A stretch of DNA of 64,000 bases, from NCBI RefSeq assembly GCF_026015885.1, contig NZ_JAPDUG010000002.1, forward strand, positions 992,001 through 1,056,000, read 5' to 3'. A program made the translations under genes and the position numbers. This DNA comes from Halocynthiibacter sp. SDUM655004. GTDB taxonomy: Bacteria > Pseudomonadota > Alphaproteobacteria > Rhodobacterales > Rhodobacteraceae. A model generated the notes under the pieces. That model was not told the origin of the DNA. It searched no databases and was given only the letters and a program-made list of their open reading frames with translations. Numbering within the stretch: the first letter of the stretch is position 1; every line of letters starts with the position of its first letter. Positions 9,630 to 17,827 of this stretch are shown piece after piece.

Positions 9630-10940
9630 CTAAACGAAGCGGTTAACAACATTCTCCAGATACTCTTGTTTTCCAGAACGCGGCTCCGGATTTACATCTT
9701 CAGCTTCAACGTATTTCTGAATATCTTCAAGCGTATAGTCGCCCTTGAGCATCTTTTGCGCTTCGTCGCTTTCCCAGCCCGCATAGCGATCGGCAAGCTC
9801 TTTATCGAGCGTTCCGTCTTCGATCATCGCTGCCGCTGCTTTGAGACCGCGTGCACAGATATCCATTCCGCCGATGTGACCGTGCAACAGGTCCGCAGGA
9901 TCGACCGACTGACGACGGATCTTCGCGTCAAAGTTCGTTCCGCCTGTCTTTAGGCCGCCATCCTTGAGAATGTGGTAATAGGCGAGCGCAACTTCAGGAA
10001 CATTGTTCGGGAATTGGTCTGTATCCCAACCGGATTGATAATCGTTCCGGTTCATGTCGATGGACCCAAGAATTCCGAGTGCTGCAGCAGTTGCGATCTC
10101 ATGTTCAAAGCTGTGGCCGGCGAGGATTGCGTGGCCTTGCTCAAGGTTGAGCTTTACTTCGTTCTCAAGACCGTGGCGCTTAAGGAAGCCATAACATGTC
10201 GCGGCATCGTAATCATACTGGTGCTTGCTAGGTTCCTGTGGCTTAGGCTCTACAAGGATTTCGCCCTTAAAGCCGATCTTGTGCTTGTATTCGACAACCA
10301 TATTGAGCATCCGGCCCATTTGCTCGTCTTCCTTGCGCAAGTCGGTGTTCAGCAGCGTTTCATAGCCCTCACGACCGCCCCAAAGCACATAGTTCTCACC
10401 ACCCAGACGCATCGTTGCATCCATACAGGTTTTGATAGTTGCCGCAGAATAGGCAAACACATCAGGATCAGGGTTCGTGGACGCACCAGACATAAAGCGC
10501 GCTTGGCTAAAGAGGTTCGCCGTACCCCAGAGAAGTTTAACGCCAGTTTCGGCTTGTTTTTGCTCGAAGAGATCAACGATTGCGTTGAGGTTCGCTGTGT
10601 TCTCGGCAAAGTTCTTCCCTTCTGGGCGAACGTCGGCGTCGTGGAAACAGTAGTATGGCACGCCAAGTGCTGTGAACATTTCAAACGCAATGTCGACTTT
10701 CTTCTTGGCGAGGTCCATGTTGTCTTGTGGGTACCACGGGCGGTCAAATGTGCGCCCACCGAAGGGGTCTCCGCCTTCCCACGCGAAGGAGTGCCAATAG
10801 GCTGCGGCAAAACGCAAGTGGTCTTCCATACGTTTGCCCATAACGATCTCGTCAGGGTTATAGTGACGGAAAGCCAGCGGGTTTGTGCTGTCTGGGCCTT
10901 CGTATTTGATCTTGTCTACTGGGAAAAATCCGGTGCTCAT
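9630..10940 (-). CDS. xylA: Xylose isomerase
   Basis: 436 residues, the full length of class II xylose isomerases. Visible landmarks: [13 protein letters not shown] with the catalytic His and Asp, [40 protein letters not shown] with metal-ligand Glu and the Lys, [38 protein letters not shown] and [18 protein letters not shown]. It converts D-xylose to D-xylulose in the cytoplasm using two divalent metals. Its start overlaps the xylB stop by four bases (ATGA). Confidence 0.97.
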   Translation of the reverse strand: MSTGFFPVDKIKYEGPDSTNPLAFRHYNPDEIVMGKRMEDHLRFAAAYWHSFAWEGGDPFGGRTFDRPWYPQDNMDLAKKKVDIAFEMFTALGVPYYCFHDADVRPEGKNFAENTANLNAIVDLFEQKQAETGVKLLWGTANLFSQARFMSGASTNPDPDVFAYSAATIKTCMDATMRLGGENYVLWGGREGYETLLNTDLRKEDEQMGRMLNMVVEYKHKIGFKGEILVEPKPQEPSKHQYDYDAATCYGFLKRHGLENEVKLNLEQGHAILAGHSFEHEIATAAALGILGSIDMNRNDYQSGWDTDQFPNNVPEVALAYYHILKDGGLKTGGTNFDAKIRRQSVDPADLLHGHIGGMDICARGLKAAAAMIEDGTLDKELADRYAGWESDEAQKMLKGDYTLEDIQKYVEAEDVNPEPRSGKQEYLENVVNRFV

Positions 10941-12391
10941 TTTGTGATCGCCTTTATTGCTGGATAGAGCGCGCGATAGGTTTCGTAGGCCTCGTTATAG
11001 GCCGCCGAAAGCTCTTTGCGCGGGTTTACGGTTTTGGCCACTTTCGGGCCGGTCATTATATCTTTTGGGGCAGCGCCAGTGTCTCCGACAATGGCAAGCC
11101 GCGCCGCTCCGAGGGCCGCGCCGAAATCGCCCGCTTCGGGCAGATCGATTGGCATATCCAAAACAGTCGCCAACATCTCGACCCAATAAGGGCTCGCGCT
11201 GCCGCCGCCGATGGCCAGAACGCGCTTGAGATCGGTTCCGGTTGATTTCAGCGCCTCAAGATTGTCGCGCAGTGCGAAGGCCACCCCCTCCATAACGGCT
11301 TGCGTCAGGTCGGCATGGGTTGTGCCAACACTCAGGCCAATGAAGGATGCACGAATTGTGCTGTCGTTATGGGGCGTGCGTTCGCCTGATAGATAGGGCA
11401 AGAATTGGATCGAACCCGGGCCTGAGATCGTGTCTCCAAGCTGCGCGGAAAGTTCCGCCGGTTTTGAGCCGAGTGTTTTTGCGAGCCAGTTCATGCAATC
11501 GGTCGCCGCAAGGATAACACCCATCTGATACCATGTGTCGGGAATGGCGTGACAGAATGTGTGAACGGCGCTTTCGGGCTTGGGCGAAAAACGGTCTTTC
11601 GCCGCCAAAAGCACTCCAGACGTTCCGAGAGAGACAAAACCGTCCCCTTCAGAGAAACACCCGACGCCACAGGCCGCAACAGCGTTATCACCACCGCCCC
11701 CAACGCAAACAACCGGTCCTTCTATTCCCCAATCGCTGGCCAAAGCCGCGCGCAACATTCCTGCGGGCGCACTTCCTTCAACGAGATCGGGCATCTGGTC
11801 GCGACGCATTCCTGATTTCGCCAGCAACTCGTCTGACCAATCGCGCGCGCCAACGTCAAACCAGCTTGTTCCAGCCGCATCCGACATATCGCCAAAATAC
11901 TCGCCTGTTAGCCAATAGCGGAGGTAATCTTTCGGCAGAAGAACCTTGTGAATTTTGGCAAAAACTTCAGGCTCGTTGTTGGCGACCCAAGCAACTTTTG
12001 GCGCTGTAAATCCTGGAAACACAATGTTGCCAGATATTTCGCGGAACCCTTCGGTTGCGTCAAATTCAGCCGCCTCTTTCGCGCTACGCGTGTCGTTCCA
12101 AAGCATGCAAGGACGCATGACTTCGCCGCTGGCGTCAACAAGCGTAGCACCGTGCATATGGCCAGAGATACCGATCCCTTTTAACGCAGCAAGTTCTTTT
12201 GGGTGAGATTTCCGCAATGCGGTAATGGTCTTTTCGCAGGCATTGATCCATTCCTGCGGGTCTTGCTCGCTCCAACCTGAATGCAGATGAGACACATCAT
12301 AGTGCGCCTCTTCAGAGGCTAAGATTTGCCCTGAAGCATCAGCAAGAACAGTGCGAAGCCCCGATGTCCCGAGGTCCAGCCCAAGATACAT
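10937..12391 (-). CDS. xylB: Xylulokinase
   Basis: 484 residues of the FGGY kinase family: N-terminal [16 protein letters not shown] phosphate loop, [65 protein letters not shown], and C-terminal [11 protein letters not shown] and [24 protein letters not shown]. It phosphorylates D-xylulose to xylulose-5-phosphate for the pentose phosphate pathway. First gene of the operon, with a promoter and a perfect palindrome just upstream. Confidence 0.96.
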   Translation of the reverse strand: MYLGLDLGTSGLRTVLADASGQILASEEAHYDVSHLHSGWSEQDPQEWINACEKTITALRKSHPKELAALKGIGISGHMHGATLVDASGEVMRPCMLWNDTRSAKEAAEFDATEGFREISGNIVFPGFTAPKVAWVANNEPEVFAKIHKVLLPKDYLRYWLTGEYFGDMSDAAGTSWFDVGARDWSDELLAKSGMRRDQMPDLVEGSAPAGMLRAALASDWGIEGPVVCVGGGGDNAVAACGVGCFSEGDGFVSLGTSGVLLAAKDRFSPKPESAVHTFCHAIPDTWYQMGVILAATDCMNWLAKTLGSKPAELSAQLGDTISGPGSIQFLPYLSGERTPHNDSTIRASFIGLSVGTTHADLTQAVMEGVAFALRDNLEALKSTGTDLKRVLAIGGGSASPYWVEMLATVLDMPIDLPEAGDFGAALGAARLAIVGDTGAAPKDIMTGPKVAKTVNPRKELSAAYNEAYETYRALYPAIKAITK

Positions 12392-12428
12392 ATTACCCCT
12401 CCCAGAGACTGAGCCAATCGCGACTCAG

Positions 12429-12477
12429 TTTTAATTTAGCGATTAAAATATATTCACGGGAAGTTCGGTCTTGTCAA
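12429..12477 (-). promoter_or_regulatory. xylB promoter with candidate XylR operator
   Basis: On the minus strand a perfect -35 TTGACA (12,472-12,477) and a -10-like TATATT (12,447-12,452) are about 19 bp apart. A perfect inverted repeat TTTTAAT-N6-ATTAAAA (12,429-12,448) overlaps the -10 end and the start region, 38 bp before the xylB ATG. That placement suits repression by a ROK-type XylR. Confidence 0.65.
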
Positions 12478-12547
12478 CGGCGGCAAGAGAAAACTGGCAC
12501 AAAAATCTTACCAATCCGGCGCATTCCCTCAATGAGCGCAACAAAAA

Positions 12548-12569
12548 AGGGCCGGCAAGTGCCAGCCCT
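12548..12569 (-). terminator. Rho-independent terminator of the MalK-like ATPase gene
   Basis: AGGGC-c-GGC, loop AAGT, GCC-a-GCCCT form a hairpin. On the minus strand it is followed by six T residues (A-run at 12,543-12,548 on the plus strand). It lies about 20 bp beyond the ATPase stop codon. Confidence 0.8.
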
Positions 12570-12590
12570 ATTTAGAAAATTTCGCGTTTC

Positions 12591-13646
12591 TTAGCGAATG
12601 CGCGCTTCTGACGATTTGTCAAAGAACATCGGCGTACCATCAGAGATTTTAACGCCAACCTTCGCACCCGCACGAACCGGCTCGTCCTCGCGCGCCTCTA
12701 CGATCAACCGCTCGCCGTTGTCCGCGGTCAGGTAAACATAGGAAATACCGCCGAGGGACTCTGTAATGTCGACAGTGTGGGTTGCTGCATCCTTATCAAT
12801 CTCAAGATGGTTCGGACGCACGCCAACAATCACCTCGCCGCCCGCTGGCAAGTTGACATCGGCCTCAAGCATGAGGCCCAGCCCCGCTGCGTTAACCTTA
12901 CCCAAGGCCACAGTTCCGTCGACAAAGTTCATGGCAGGGCTGCCAATGAAACCCGCGACGAATTTGTTGTCAGGATCACGGTATAGCTCGAGCGGCGCGC
13001 CCACCTGCTCGATCCGCCCATCGCGCAGCACAACGATCTTGTCCGCAAGCGTCATCGCCTCGACCTGATCGTGTGTCACATAGATCATGGTTGCGCCAAT
13101 CTCTTTGTGAAGCCGCGCAATCTCGACCCGCATCTCGACACGGAGTTCAGCGTCAAGGTTGGAAAGCGGCTCGTCAAACAAGAAGACTTCGGGCCCACGA
13201 ACGATTGCACGCCCAATTGCAACCCGCTGCCGCTGACCGCCAGAAAGCGCCTTTGGCTTACGGCCCAGATAATCATCCAACTTAAGGATTTTGGACGCTT
13301 CGCTGACCTTCTCCTTGATCTCGGATTTGTTGTGGCCCGTCATTTTCAGACCAAAGCCCATATTTTCCTCGACCGTCATATGCGGATAGAGCGCATATGT
13401 CTGAAAGACCATCGCAACGCCACGATCCGCAGGATCAACATGGGTTACATCTCGCGTGCCAATTTCAATTTTGCCACCAGTGGTTTCTTCAAGGCCAGCA
13501 ACCATCCGCAAAAGTGTGGACTTACCGCAGCCAGATGGCCCGACAAACACGCAAAATTCACCATCATCAACCGTCAGATTAACGCCATGGACGACTTGGA
13601 CATCACCATATTTCTTGATTACATTCTTGAGAGTTACACCTGACAT
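12591..13646 (-). CDS. Sugar ABC transporter ATP-binding protein, UgpC/MalK type
   Basis: 351 residues: cassette domain with Walker A VGPSGCGKST, LSGGQRQRVAIGRAIVRGP signature, Walker B FLFDEPLSNLDAELR and switch His in VTHDQVEAMTLADK, followed by a C-terminal MalK/TOBE regulatory domain (about residues 240-351, GVRPNHLEID). It energises a CUT1-type carbohydrate importer. No permeases or binding protein stand next to it, so it may serve a transporter encoded elsewhere, as MsmK-like ATPases do. It lies directly after the IclR regulator gene on the same strand, which suggests shared control. Confidence 0.9.
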   Translation of the reverse strand: MSGVTLKNVIKKYGDVQVVHGVNLTVDDGEFCVFVGPSGCGKSTLLRMVAGLEETTGGKIEIGTRDVTHVDPADRGVAMVFQTYALYPHMTVEENMGFGLKMTGHNKSEIKEKVSEASKILKLDDYLGRKPKALSGGQRQRVAIGRAIVRGPEVFLFDEPLSNLDAELRVEMRVEIARLHKEIGATMIYVTHDQVEAMTLADKIVVLRDGRIEQVGAPLELYRDPDNKFVAGFIGSPAMNFVDGTVALGKVNAAGLGLMLEADVNLPAGGEVIVGVRPNHLEIDKDAATHTVDITESLGGISYVYLTADNGERLIVEAREDEPVRAGAKVGVKISDGTPMFFDKSSEARIR

Positions 13647-13663
13647 ATGCGCTATTCCAATCG

Positions 13664-14488
13664 TTATTTGGTGAATGTTTGATCAGGAAAGCGCCAATTC
13701 TGGACCTCTTCCTGAATGTCACGGGCCGCTTCTCGCATGCGAGGAACGAAGCTTGCCAGACCGTTGAGATCGGTCTTGTTTGTTGTACTTGTCACGGAAA
13801 TTCCCCCGAGAACGCGCCCGCTACTCGACAAGAGCGGCAGAGCAACACAGATGATTTCCGGTTCGTGTTCCTCGTCGTCGAAACCATATCCACGATCTCT
13901 GATCGCTTGAAGTTCCGCTTTGAGGCTTTCTGCATCGGCCAAAGTTTTTGGCGTGAACCGATGAAATGATTGTTGTGAAACGATCTCGTCAAGCTCATCC
14001 TTCGGCAGGAAAGCCATCATCGTTTTTCCGACGCCCGTACAATAGGCGGGCCCGACCTTTCCAGCTTGAGAATACATCGGAATGGTCTCGCCGGCATTTC
14101 TTTTGTCAATGTACAGCACCTGCGCGTTATCGAGCTGCGCAAGGTGAACCACCTCGCCAAGATCACGGGACAGAGCGTCGATATGCGGCCGAACAACAGG
14201 CGCGATGGAACTGCTCGCCCAAGCGACATGTGCCAATTTCACCAGCCGAATGCCGAGGCGGTAATACTGGCTTTCAGGATCGTAAGACAGCATGCGTTGA
14301 TTGGTGAGCGTTTGAACGAGTCGGTAGAGAGTCGCCTTTGGATAAGGGCTCGCCTCAAGAAGCTCGGAGAATCGAATTGGCCGCTCGAACGACGCAACCA
14401 TATCAAGCACTTCAAGCGCCTTTCCTACGGTACCATCTCCGTTATTCGAGCTTTTCAAGCCGTATTTCCTCCACTTAGTCTTCGCCAT
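13664..14488 (-). CDS. IclR-family transcriptional regulator
   Basis: 274 residues: N-terminal winged helix (GTVGKALEVLDMVASFERPIRFSELLEASPYPKATLYRLVQTL) and a C-terminal IclR effector-binding GAF-like domain (ALSRDLGEVVHLAQLDNAQVLYIDKRNAGETIPMYSQAGKVGPAYCTGVGKTMMAFLP; later ALPLLSSSGRVLGGISVT). It stands divergent from the SDR-dgoK-dgoA-lactonase operon and upstream of the MalK-like gene, so it probably regulates both in response to a sugar-acid intermediate. Confidence 0.9.
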   Translation of the reverse strand: MAKTKWRKYGLKSSNNGDGTVGKALEVLDMVASFERPIRFSELLEASPYPKATLYRLVQTLTNQRMLSYDPESQYYRLGIRLVKLAHVAWASSSIAPVVRPHIDALSRDLGEVVHLAQLDNAQVLYIDKRNAGETIPMYSQAGKVGPAYCTGVGKTMMAFLPKDELDEIVSQQSFHRFTPKTLADAESLKAELQAIRDRGYGFDDEEHEPEIICVALPLLSSSGRVLGGISVTSTTNKTDLNGLASFVPRMREAARDIQEEVQNWRFPDQTFTK

Positions 14489-14532
14489 TCTCAGACGAAA
14501 CTATTGCATTCATACCCTAAAACCCACTATAG

Positions 14533-14565
14533 TTTCAATATATGAAATTTAGTTCCAAATATTGG
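14533..14565. promoter_or_regulatory. Two palindromes in the IclR/SDR divergent region (candidate operators)
   Basis: TTTCA-N5-TGAAA at 14,533-14,547 and CCAA-ATA-TTGG at 14,555-14,565 lie between the divergent iclR-type gene and the SDR start. IclR proteins usually bind short A/T-centred palindromes in such positions. The first overlaps the non-preferred upstream ATG of the SDR frame, which supports the downstream start at 14,593. Confidence 0.45.
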
Positions 14566-14592
14566 GACCAAAAATATCTCACGGGAAGAACA

Positions 14593-15363
14593 ATGACAAC
14601 ACAACCTGTCTACCCTGACCTCAAAGGGAAATCCGTATTTATTACTGGCGGCGGTTCGGGCATCGGCGCCGAACTTACCAAGGCGTTCTTGCTTCAAGGG
14701 GCAAAGGTTGCATTCGTGCAGCGCTCCGACGCGACGGCTTTCTGCGACGAGATGGAAAAGGAAACAGGCAACCGACCGCTTTTTATCCCAACTGACATCA
14801 CCGACATTGCAGCGCTGAAATCATCGATTGCAAAAGCATCAGACGCCCATGGCCCTGTAACGGTTCTGGTCAACAATGCTGCCAACGACCAACGTCATGC
14901 AACTCTCGAAACAGACGAGGAGTTTTGGGATTGGTCGCAATCAATCAACCTCAAGCCCTACTTCTTCGCGTGTCAGGCCGTCATTCCAGGCATGCAGGAG
15001 GCTGGCGGCGGTAGCATCATTAACTTCTCATCCATCTCCTACATGATGGGAGCCGGGGGCTTTCCGGCCTACACAACCGCAAACTCGGGAATCAACGGCC
15101 TCTCGCGCAGCCTCGCTCGCGAATTCGGGCCAGACCGTATTCGTGTAAACGCTTTGGCTCCAGGCTGGGTCTTCACCCAAAAACAACTGGACAAATGGGC
15201 AACGCCAGAAGGCGTGGCAAAACACCTTGAGCTGCAGTGCCTCAAAGACAAACTGGTTCCCGAAGATATCTCCGGCGGTATTTTGTTCTTGGCCTCTGAC
15301 AGCAGCAAAATGATGACTGGCCAGATGATGGTGATTGACGGCGGCGTGGTGGTGACAGGTTAA
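14593..15363 (+). CDS. SDR-family sugar dehydrogenase (candidate galactose 1-dehydrogenase)
   Basis: About 256 residues with the classical SDR pattern: cofactor loop TGGGSGIG, NNAAND (the NNAG position), catalytic Ser in INFSSISYMM, and YTTANSG replacing the usual YxxxK with Y-T-T-A-N. The Lys of YxxxK is therefore Asn here, an unusual substitution at a catalytic residue. C-terminal WVFTQKQLDKWATPEGVAKHLELQCLKDKLVPEDISGGILFLASDSSKMMTGQ is typical of sugar SDRs. First gene of a De Ley-Doudoroff-type operon, so oxidation of D-galactose or another aldose to its lactone is likely. Start chosen at 14,593 because GGGAAGAA precedes it. Confidence 0.82.
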   Translation: MTTQPVYPDLKGKSVFITGGGSGIGAELTKAFLLQGAKVAFVQRSDATAFCDEMEKETGNRPLFIPTDITDIAALKSSIAKASDAHGPVTVLVNNAANDQRHATLETDEEFWDWSQSINLKPYFFACQAVIPGMQEAGGGSIINFSSISYMMGAGGFPAYTTANSGINGLSRSLAREFGPDRIRVNALAPGWVFTQKQLDKWATPEGVAKHLELQCLKDKLVPEDISGGILFLASDSSKMMTGQMMVIDGGVVVTG

Positions 15364-15365
15364 TC

Positions 15366-16274
15366 ATGACTTCTGAACAACCAGACTGGATCGCAGTTGA
15401 TTGGGGCACATCGCACGTTCGCGCTTGGGCCATGACTAATGCAGGCAAAATCATAGCAGAGAACGGCTCTGCCAAAGGCATGGGATCGCTTGCAAAAGAT
15501 GAGTTTGAACCCGCGCTTCTTGAATTGGTAGAACCGTGGCTTTCAGCGCAAACAACGGTTGTAGCCTGCGGCATGGTCGGCGCACGGCAAGGCTGGAAAG
15601 AAGCGCCTTATGCCGAGGTTCCCTGCCTTCCTTTTGATGGCAAAACGACGAAAGTCGAGACACATGATAGCAGATTGGACGTCCACCTGCTTTCGGGTTT
15701 AAGCCAGATGAAGCCCGCTGACGTTATGCGCGGCGAAGAAACCCAAATCGCTGGTTTCATCGCCGCAGAGCCAGATTTCGACGGCGTGGTCTGTTTACCT
15801 GGCACGCATACCAAATGGGCTCGGATATCCGCAAAGGAGGTCGTGAGTTTTCAGACCTTTATGTCGGGTGAACTCTTTGCTTGCCTAAGCAATCACTCCG
15901 TTTTGCGCCACTCGGTCGCGGGCAAGGCGTGGAACGACGAAACATTTGAAACCGCAATCAATGACGCTATCTCGCATCCTGAGAAACTCGCTGGCCGACT
16001 ATTTTCCCTGCGCGCGGACTCTCTTTTGCACGATCTGGGAAATGCAGAAGCTCGCGCGCGCTTGTCGGGCCTGTTGATCGGCGCAGAAATCGCAGCAGCC
16101 CGCCCTTATTGGCTGGGCATGGATATCGCGATTATCGGGGCTGACACGCTGTCTGGCCTTTATTCTCGCGCATTGGAGCTACAAGGATGCGCGCCACGGT
16201 GTCCGGATGCCGAAAACCTTACGCTCGCTGGCTTGGCCGCCGCCTACCTTACCCTAAAGGAGACCTCTTCATGA
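15366..16274 (+). CDS. dgoK: 2-dehydro-3-deoxygalactonokinase
   Basis: 302 residues matching DgoK: N-terminal WIAVDWGTSHVRAWAM phosphate loop, VVACGMVGARQGWKEAPYAEVPC, DVMRGEETQIAGFI, CLPGTHTKWARI, and VVSFQTFMSGELFACLSNHSVL. It phosphorylates 2-keto-3-deoxy-galactonate at C6. Two bases after the SDR stop, and its stop overlaps the dgoA start, so translation is coupled. Confidence 0.94.
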   Translation: MTSEQPDWIAVDWGTSHVRAWAMTNAGKIIAENGSAKGMGSLAKDEFEPALLELVEPWLSAQTTVVACGMVGARQGWKEAPYAEVPCLPFDGKTTKVETHDSRLDVHLLSGLSQMKPADVMRGEETQIAGFIAAEPDFDGVVCLPGTHTKWARISAKEVVSFQTFMSGELFACLSNHSVLRHSVAGKAWNDETFETAINDAISHPEKLAGRLFSLRADSLLHDLGNAEARARLSGLLIGAEIAAARPYWLGMDIAIIGADTLSGLYSRALELQGCAPRCPDAENLTLAGLAAAYLTLKETSS

Positions 16275-16888
16275 GCCGTCCTATCATCGCCATCATCCGT
16301 GGCGTCAAACCCGACGAAGCAACCGACATAACAGCAGCACTCATCGAAGGCGGCATTGACCGTATCGAAGTGCCGCTGAACTCGCCCTCGCCGTTTGAGA
16401 GCATTAGCGCAATGGCAAAGAAGTTTGGCGACAAAGCTCTAATCGGCGCTGGAACTGTGCTCACTGTTGATGACGTAAACGCTGTTGCCGATGCTGGCGG
16501 TAAGCTCATCGTATCGCCGAACATGGATGTCGATGTAATTCGCGCATCCAAAGCGCGCGGCCTCCAGAGTTTCCCTGGTGTACTCACACCAACAGAATGT
16601 TTCGCCGCACTACAAGCTGGCTCTGATGGCCTTAAGATCTTCCCATCGTTCTTGCTTGGCAGCGCAGGATTGAAAGCCATCCGCGCCGTTCTCCCTGCCG
16701 AGACGCCGATTTATATGGTCGGTGGTTTTGGGCCCGCGAACTTTGCCGAGATGCTCGCTGCGGGCGCCCAAGGGTTCGGGATGGGTACAAAACTATATCA
16801 ACCCGGCTATACCGCCGATGAAGTCTATAAACGCGCTGTCGAAACCGCCGAAGGGTACGACAAAGCGCTTGAGGAGGTAAGCAATTGA
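16271..16888 (+). CDS. dgoA: 2-dehydro-3-deoxy-6-phosphogalactonate aldolase
   Basis: 205 residues, the KDPG/KDPGal aldolase fold: IIRGVKPDEA, Schiff-base region DGLKIFPSFLLGSAGLKAIRAV with catalytic Lys, catalytic Glu region IEVPLNSPSPFESI, and VGGFGPANFAEMLAAGAQGFGMGTKLYQPG. It splits 2-keto-3-deoxy-6-phosphogalactonate to pyruvate and glyceraldehyde-3-phosphate. The ATG at 16,271 is preceded by AAAGGAGA and overlaps the dgoK stop; the frame is open further upstream but without a better start. Confidence 0.95.
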   Translation: MSRPIIAIIRGVKPDEATDITAALIEGGIDRIEVPLNSPSPFESISAMAKKFGDKALIGAGTVLTVDDVNAVADAGGKLIVSPNMDVDVIRASKARGLQSFPGVLTPTECFAALQAGSDGLKIFPSFLLGSAGLKAIRAVLPAETPIYMVGGFGPANFAEMLAAGAQGFGMGTKLYQPGYTADEVYKRAVETAEGYDKALEEVSN

Positions 16889-17760
16889 CACACGCAACGC
16901 TTTTTGATGATCGTCAGTGCACGCTTGGCGAAGGGCCGCTTTGGCATCCAAAGCGCGAACAATTCTTCTGGTTCGACATTCTTGAAAAGAAGCTCTACTC
17001 CAAAGATGAGACTGGCCCGCTCGAGTGGGAGTTTGACGAATGCGTCTCTGCTGCTGGCTGGGTTGACCACTCCACTCTCCTAATCGCAAGCGAAACCTCG
17101 CTCTTCCTCTTTGATGTCGACAAAGGCGAAAAGGGTGAAACGCTCGCACAGATCGAAGCCGACAACGAAATAACACGATCCAACGATGGCCGCGCTGATC
17201 CGTTCGGTGGCTTTTGGATTGGCACGATGGGCTATGACGCAGAGCCGAATGCGGGCGCAATCTACCGCTACTACAAAGGCGAAGTGCGCTGTATCTTCCC
17301 AGAGATCACCATCACCAACGCGATCTGTTTCTCTCCGGACGGTAAGTTCGCCTATTTCTGCGACACCGCCGAAAAGGTTATCCGCCGCCAGAAGCTTAAC
17401 CAAGAAAACGGCTGGCCAACGGGCCCAAGCGAAGTATGGCTCGATTTCACCAATGAAGATTTTGGCGCTGACGGCGCTGTCGTCGACTCTCGCGGTTGCC
17501 TTTGGAATGCACAATGGGGCGCGAACCGCGTTGCGTGCTACAGCCCTGAAGGCGTTTTGCTCGAAACCATCGCGGTTCCTGATGCGAGCCAGACCTCCTG
17601 CCCTGCATTCGGCGGGAAAGACCTGACAGACTTGTTGGTCACAACAGCTCGTGTCTTGCTGTCAGATGAAGCACTTGCAAAAGAGCCACTAGCGGGCTCG
17701 ACCTTCATTTCGCTCAATGCCGGCAAAGGCCAAGCGGAGCACCAAGTTAAGCTTCCGTAG
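16885..17760 (+). CDS. SMP-30/gluconolactonase-family sugar lactonase (TTG start)
   Basis: 291 residues of the SMP-30/regucalcin beta-propeller: LGEGPLWHPKREQFFWFDI with the metal-ligand Glu, RSNDGRADPFGGFWIGTMG, ICFSPDGKFAYFCDTAEKVI, and DGAVVDSRGCLWNAQWGANRVACYSPEG with ligand Asp. It hydrolyses the aldonolactone made by the upstream dehydrogenase. It begins with TTG, overlapping the dgoA stop, behind GAGGAGG, so the rare start codon is compensated by a strong RBS. Last gene of the operon. No galactonate dehydratase (DgoD) is present in the window, so the pathway must be completed elsewhere. Confidence 0.92.
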   Translation: MTHATLFDDRQCTLGEGPLWHPKREQFFWFDILEKKLYSKDETGPLEWEFDECVSAAGWVDHSTLLIASETSLFLFDVDKGEKGETLAQIEADNEITRSNDGRADPFGGFWIGTMGYDAEPNAGAIYRYYKGEVRCIFPEITITNAICFSPDGKFAYFCDTAEKVIRRQKLNQENGWPTGPSEVWLDFTNEDFGADGAVVDSRGCLWNAQWGANRVACYSPEGVLLETIAVPDASQTSCPAFGGKDLTDLLVTTARVLLSDEALAKEPLAGSTFISLNAGKGQAEHQVKLP

Positions 17761-17783
17761 ATAGCACCAAACGCGTTTCCATA

Positions 17784-17815
17784 GGCTCGAGGCAATCATT
17801 GCTTCGGGCCTTTTT
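17784..17815 (+). terminator. Rho-independent terminator after the lactonase gene
   Basis: GGC-t-CGA-g-GCAA, loop TCA, TTGC-t-TCG-g-GCC followed by TTTTT at 17,811-17,815. It lies 24 bp after the lactonase stop and just before the convergent FtsX gene end. Confidence 0.85.
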
Positions 17816-17827
17816 AATTTCCGCGCC

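Noticed and set aside
9210-9953. 247-residue plus-strand frame between galM and xylA
   Set aside because: It runs antisense through two strongly recognised enzymes and shows no protein family features.
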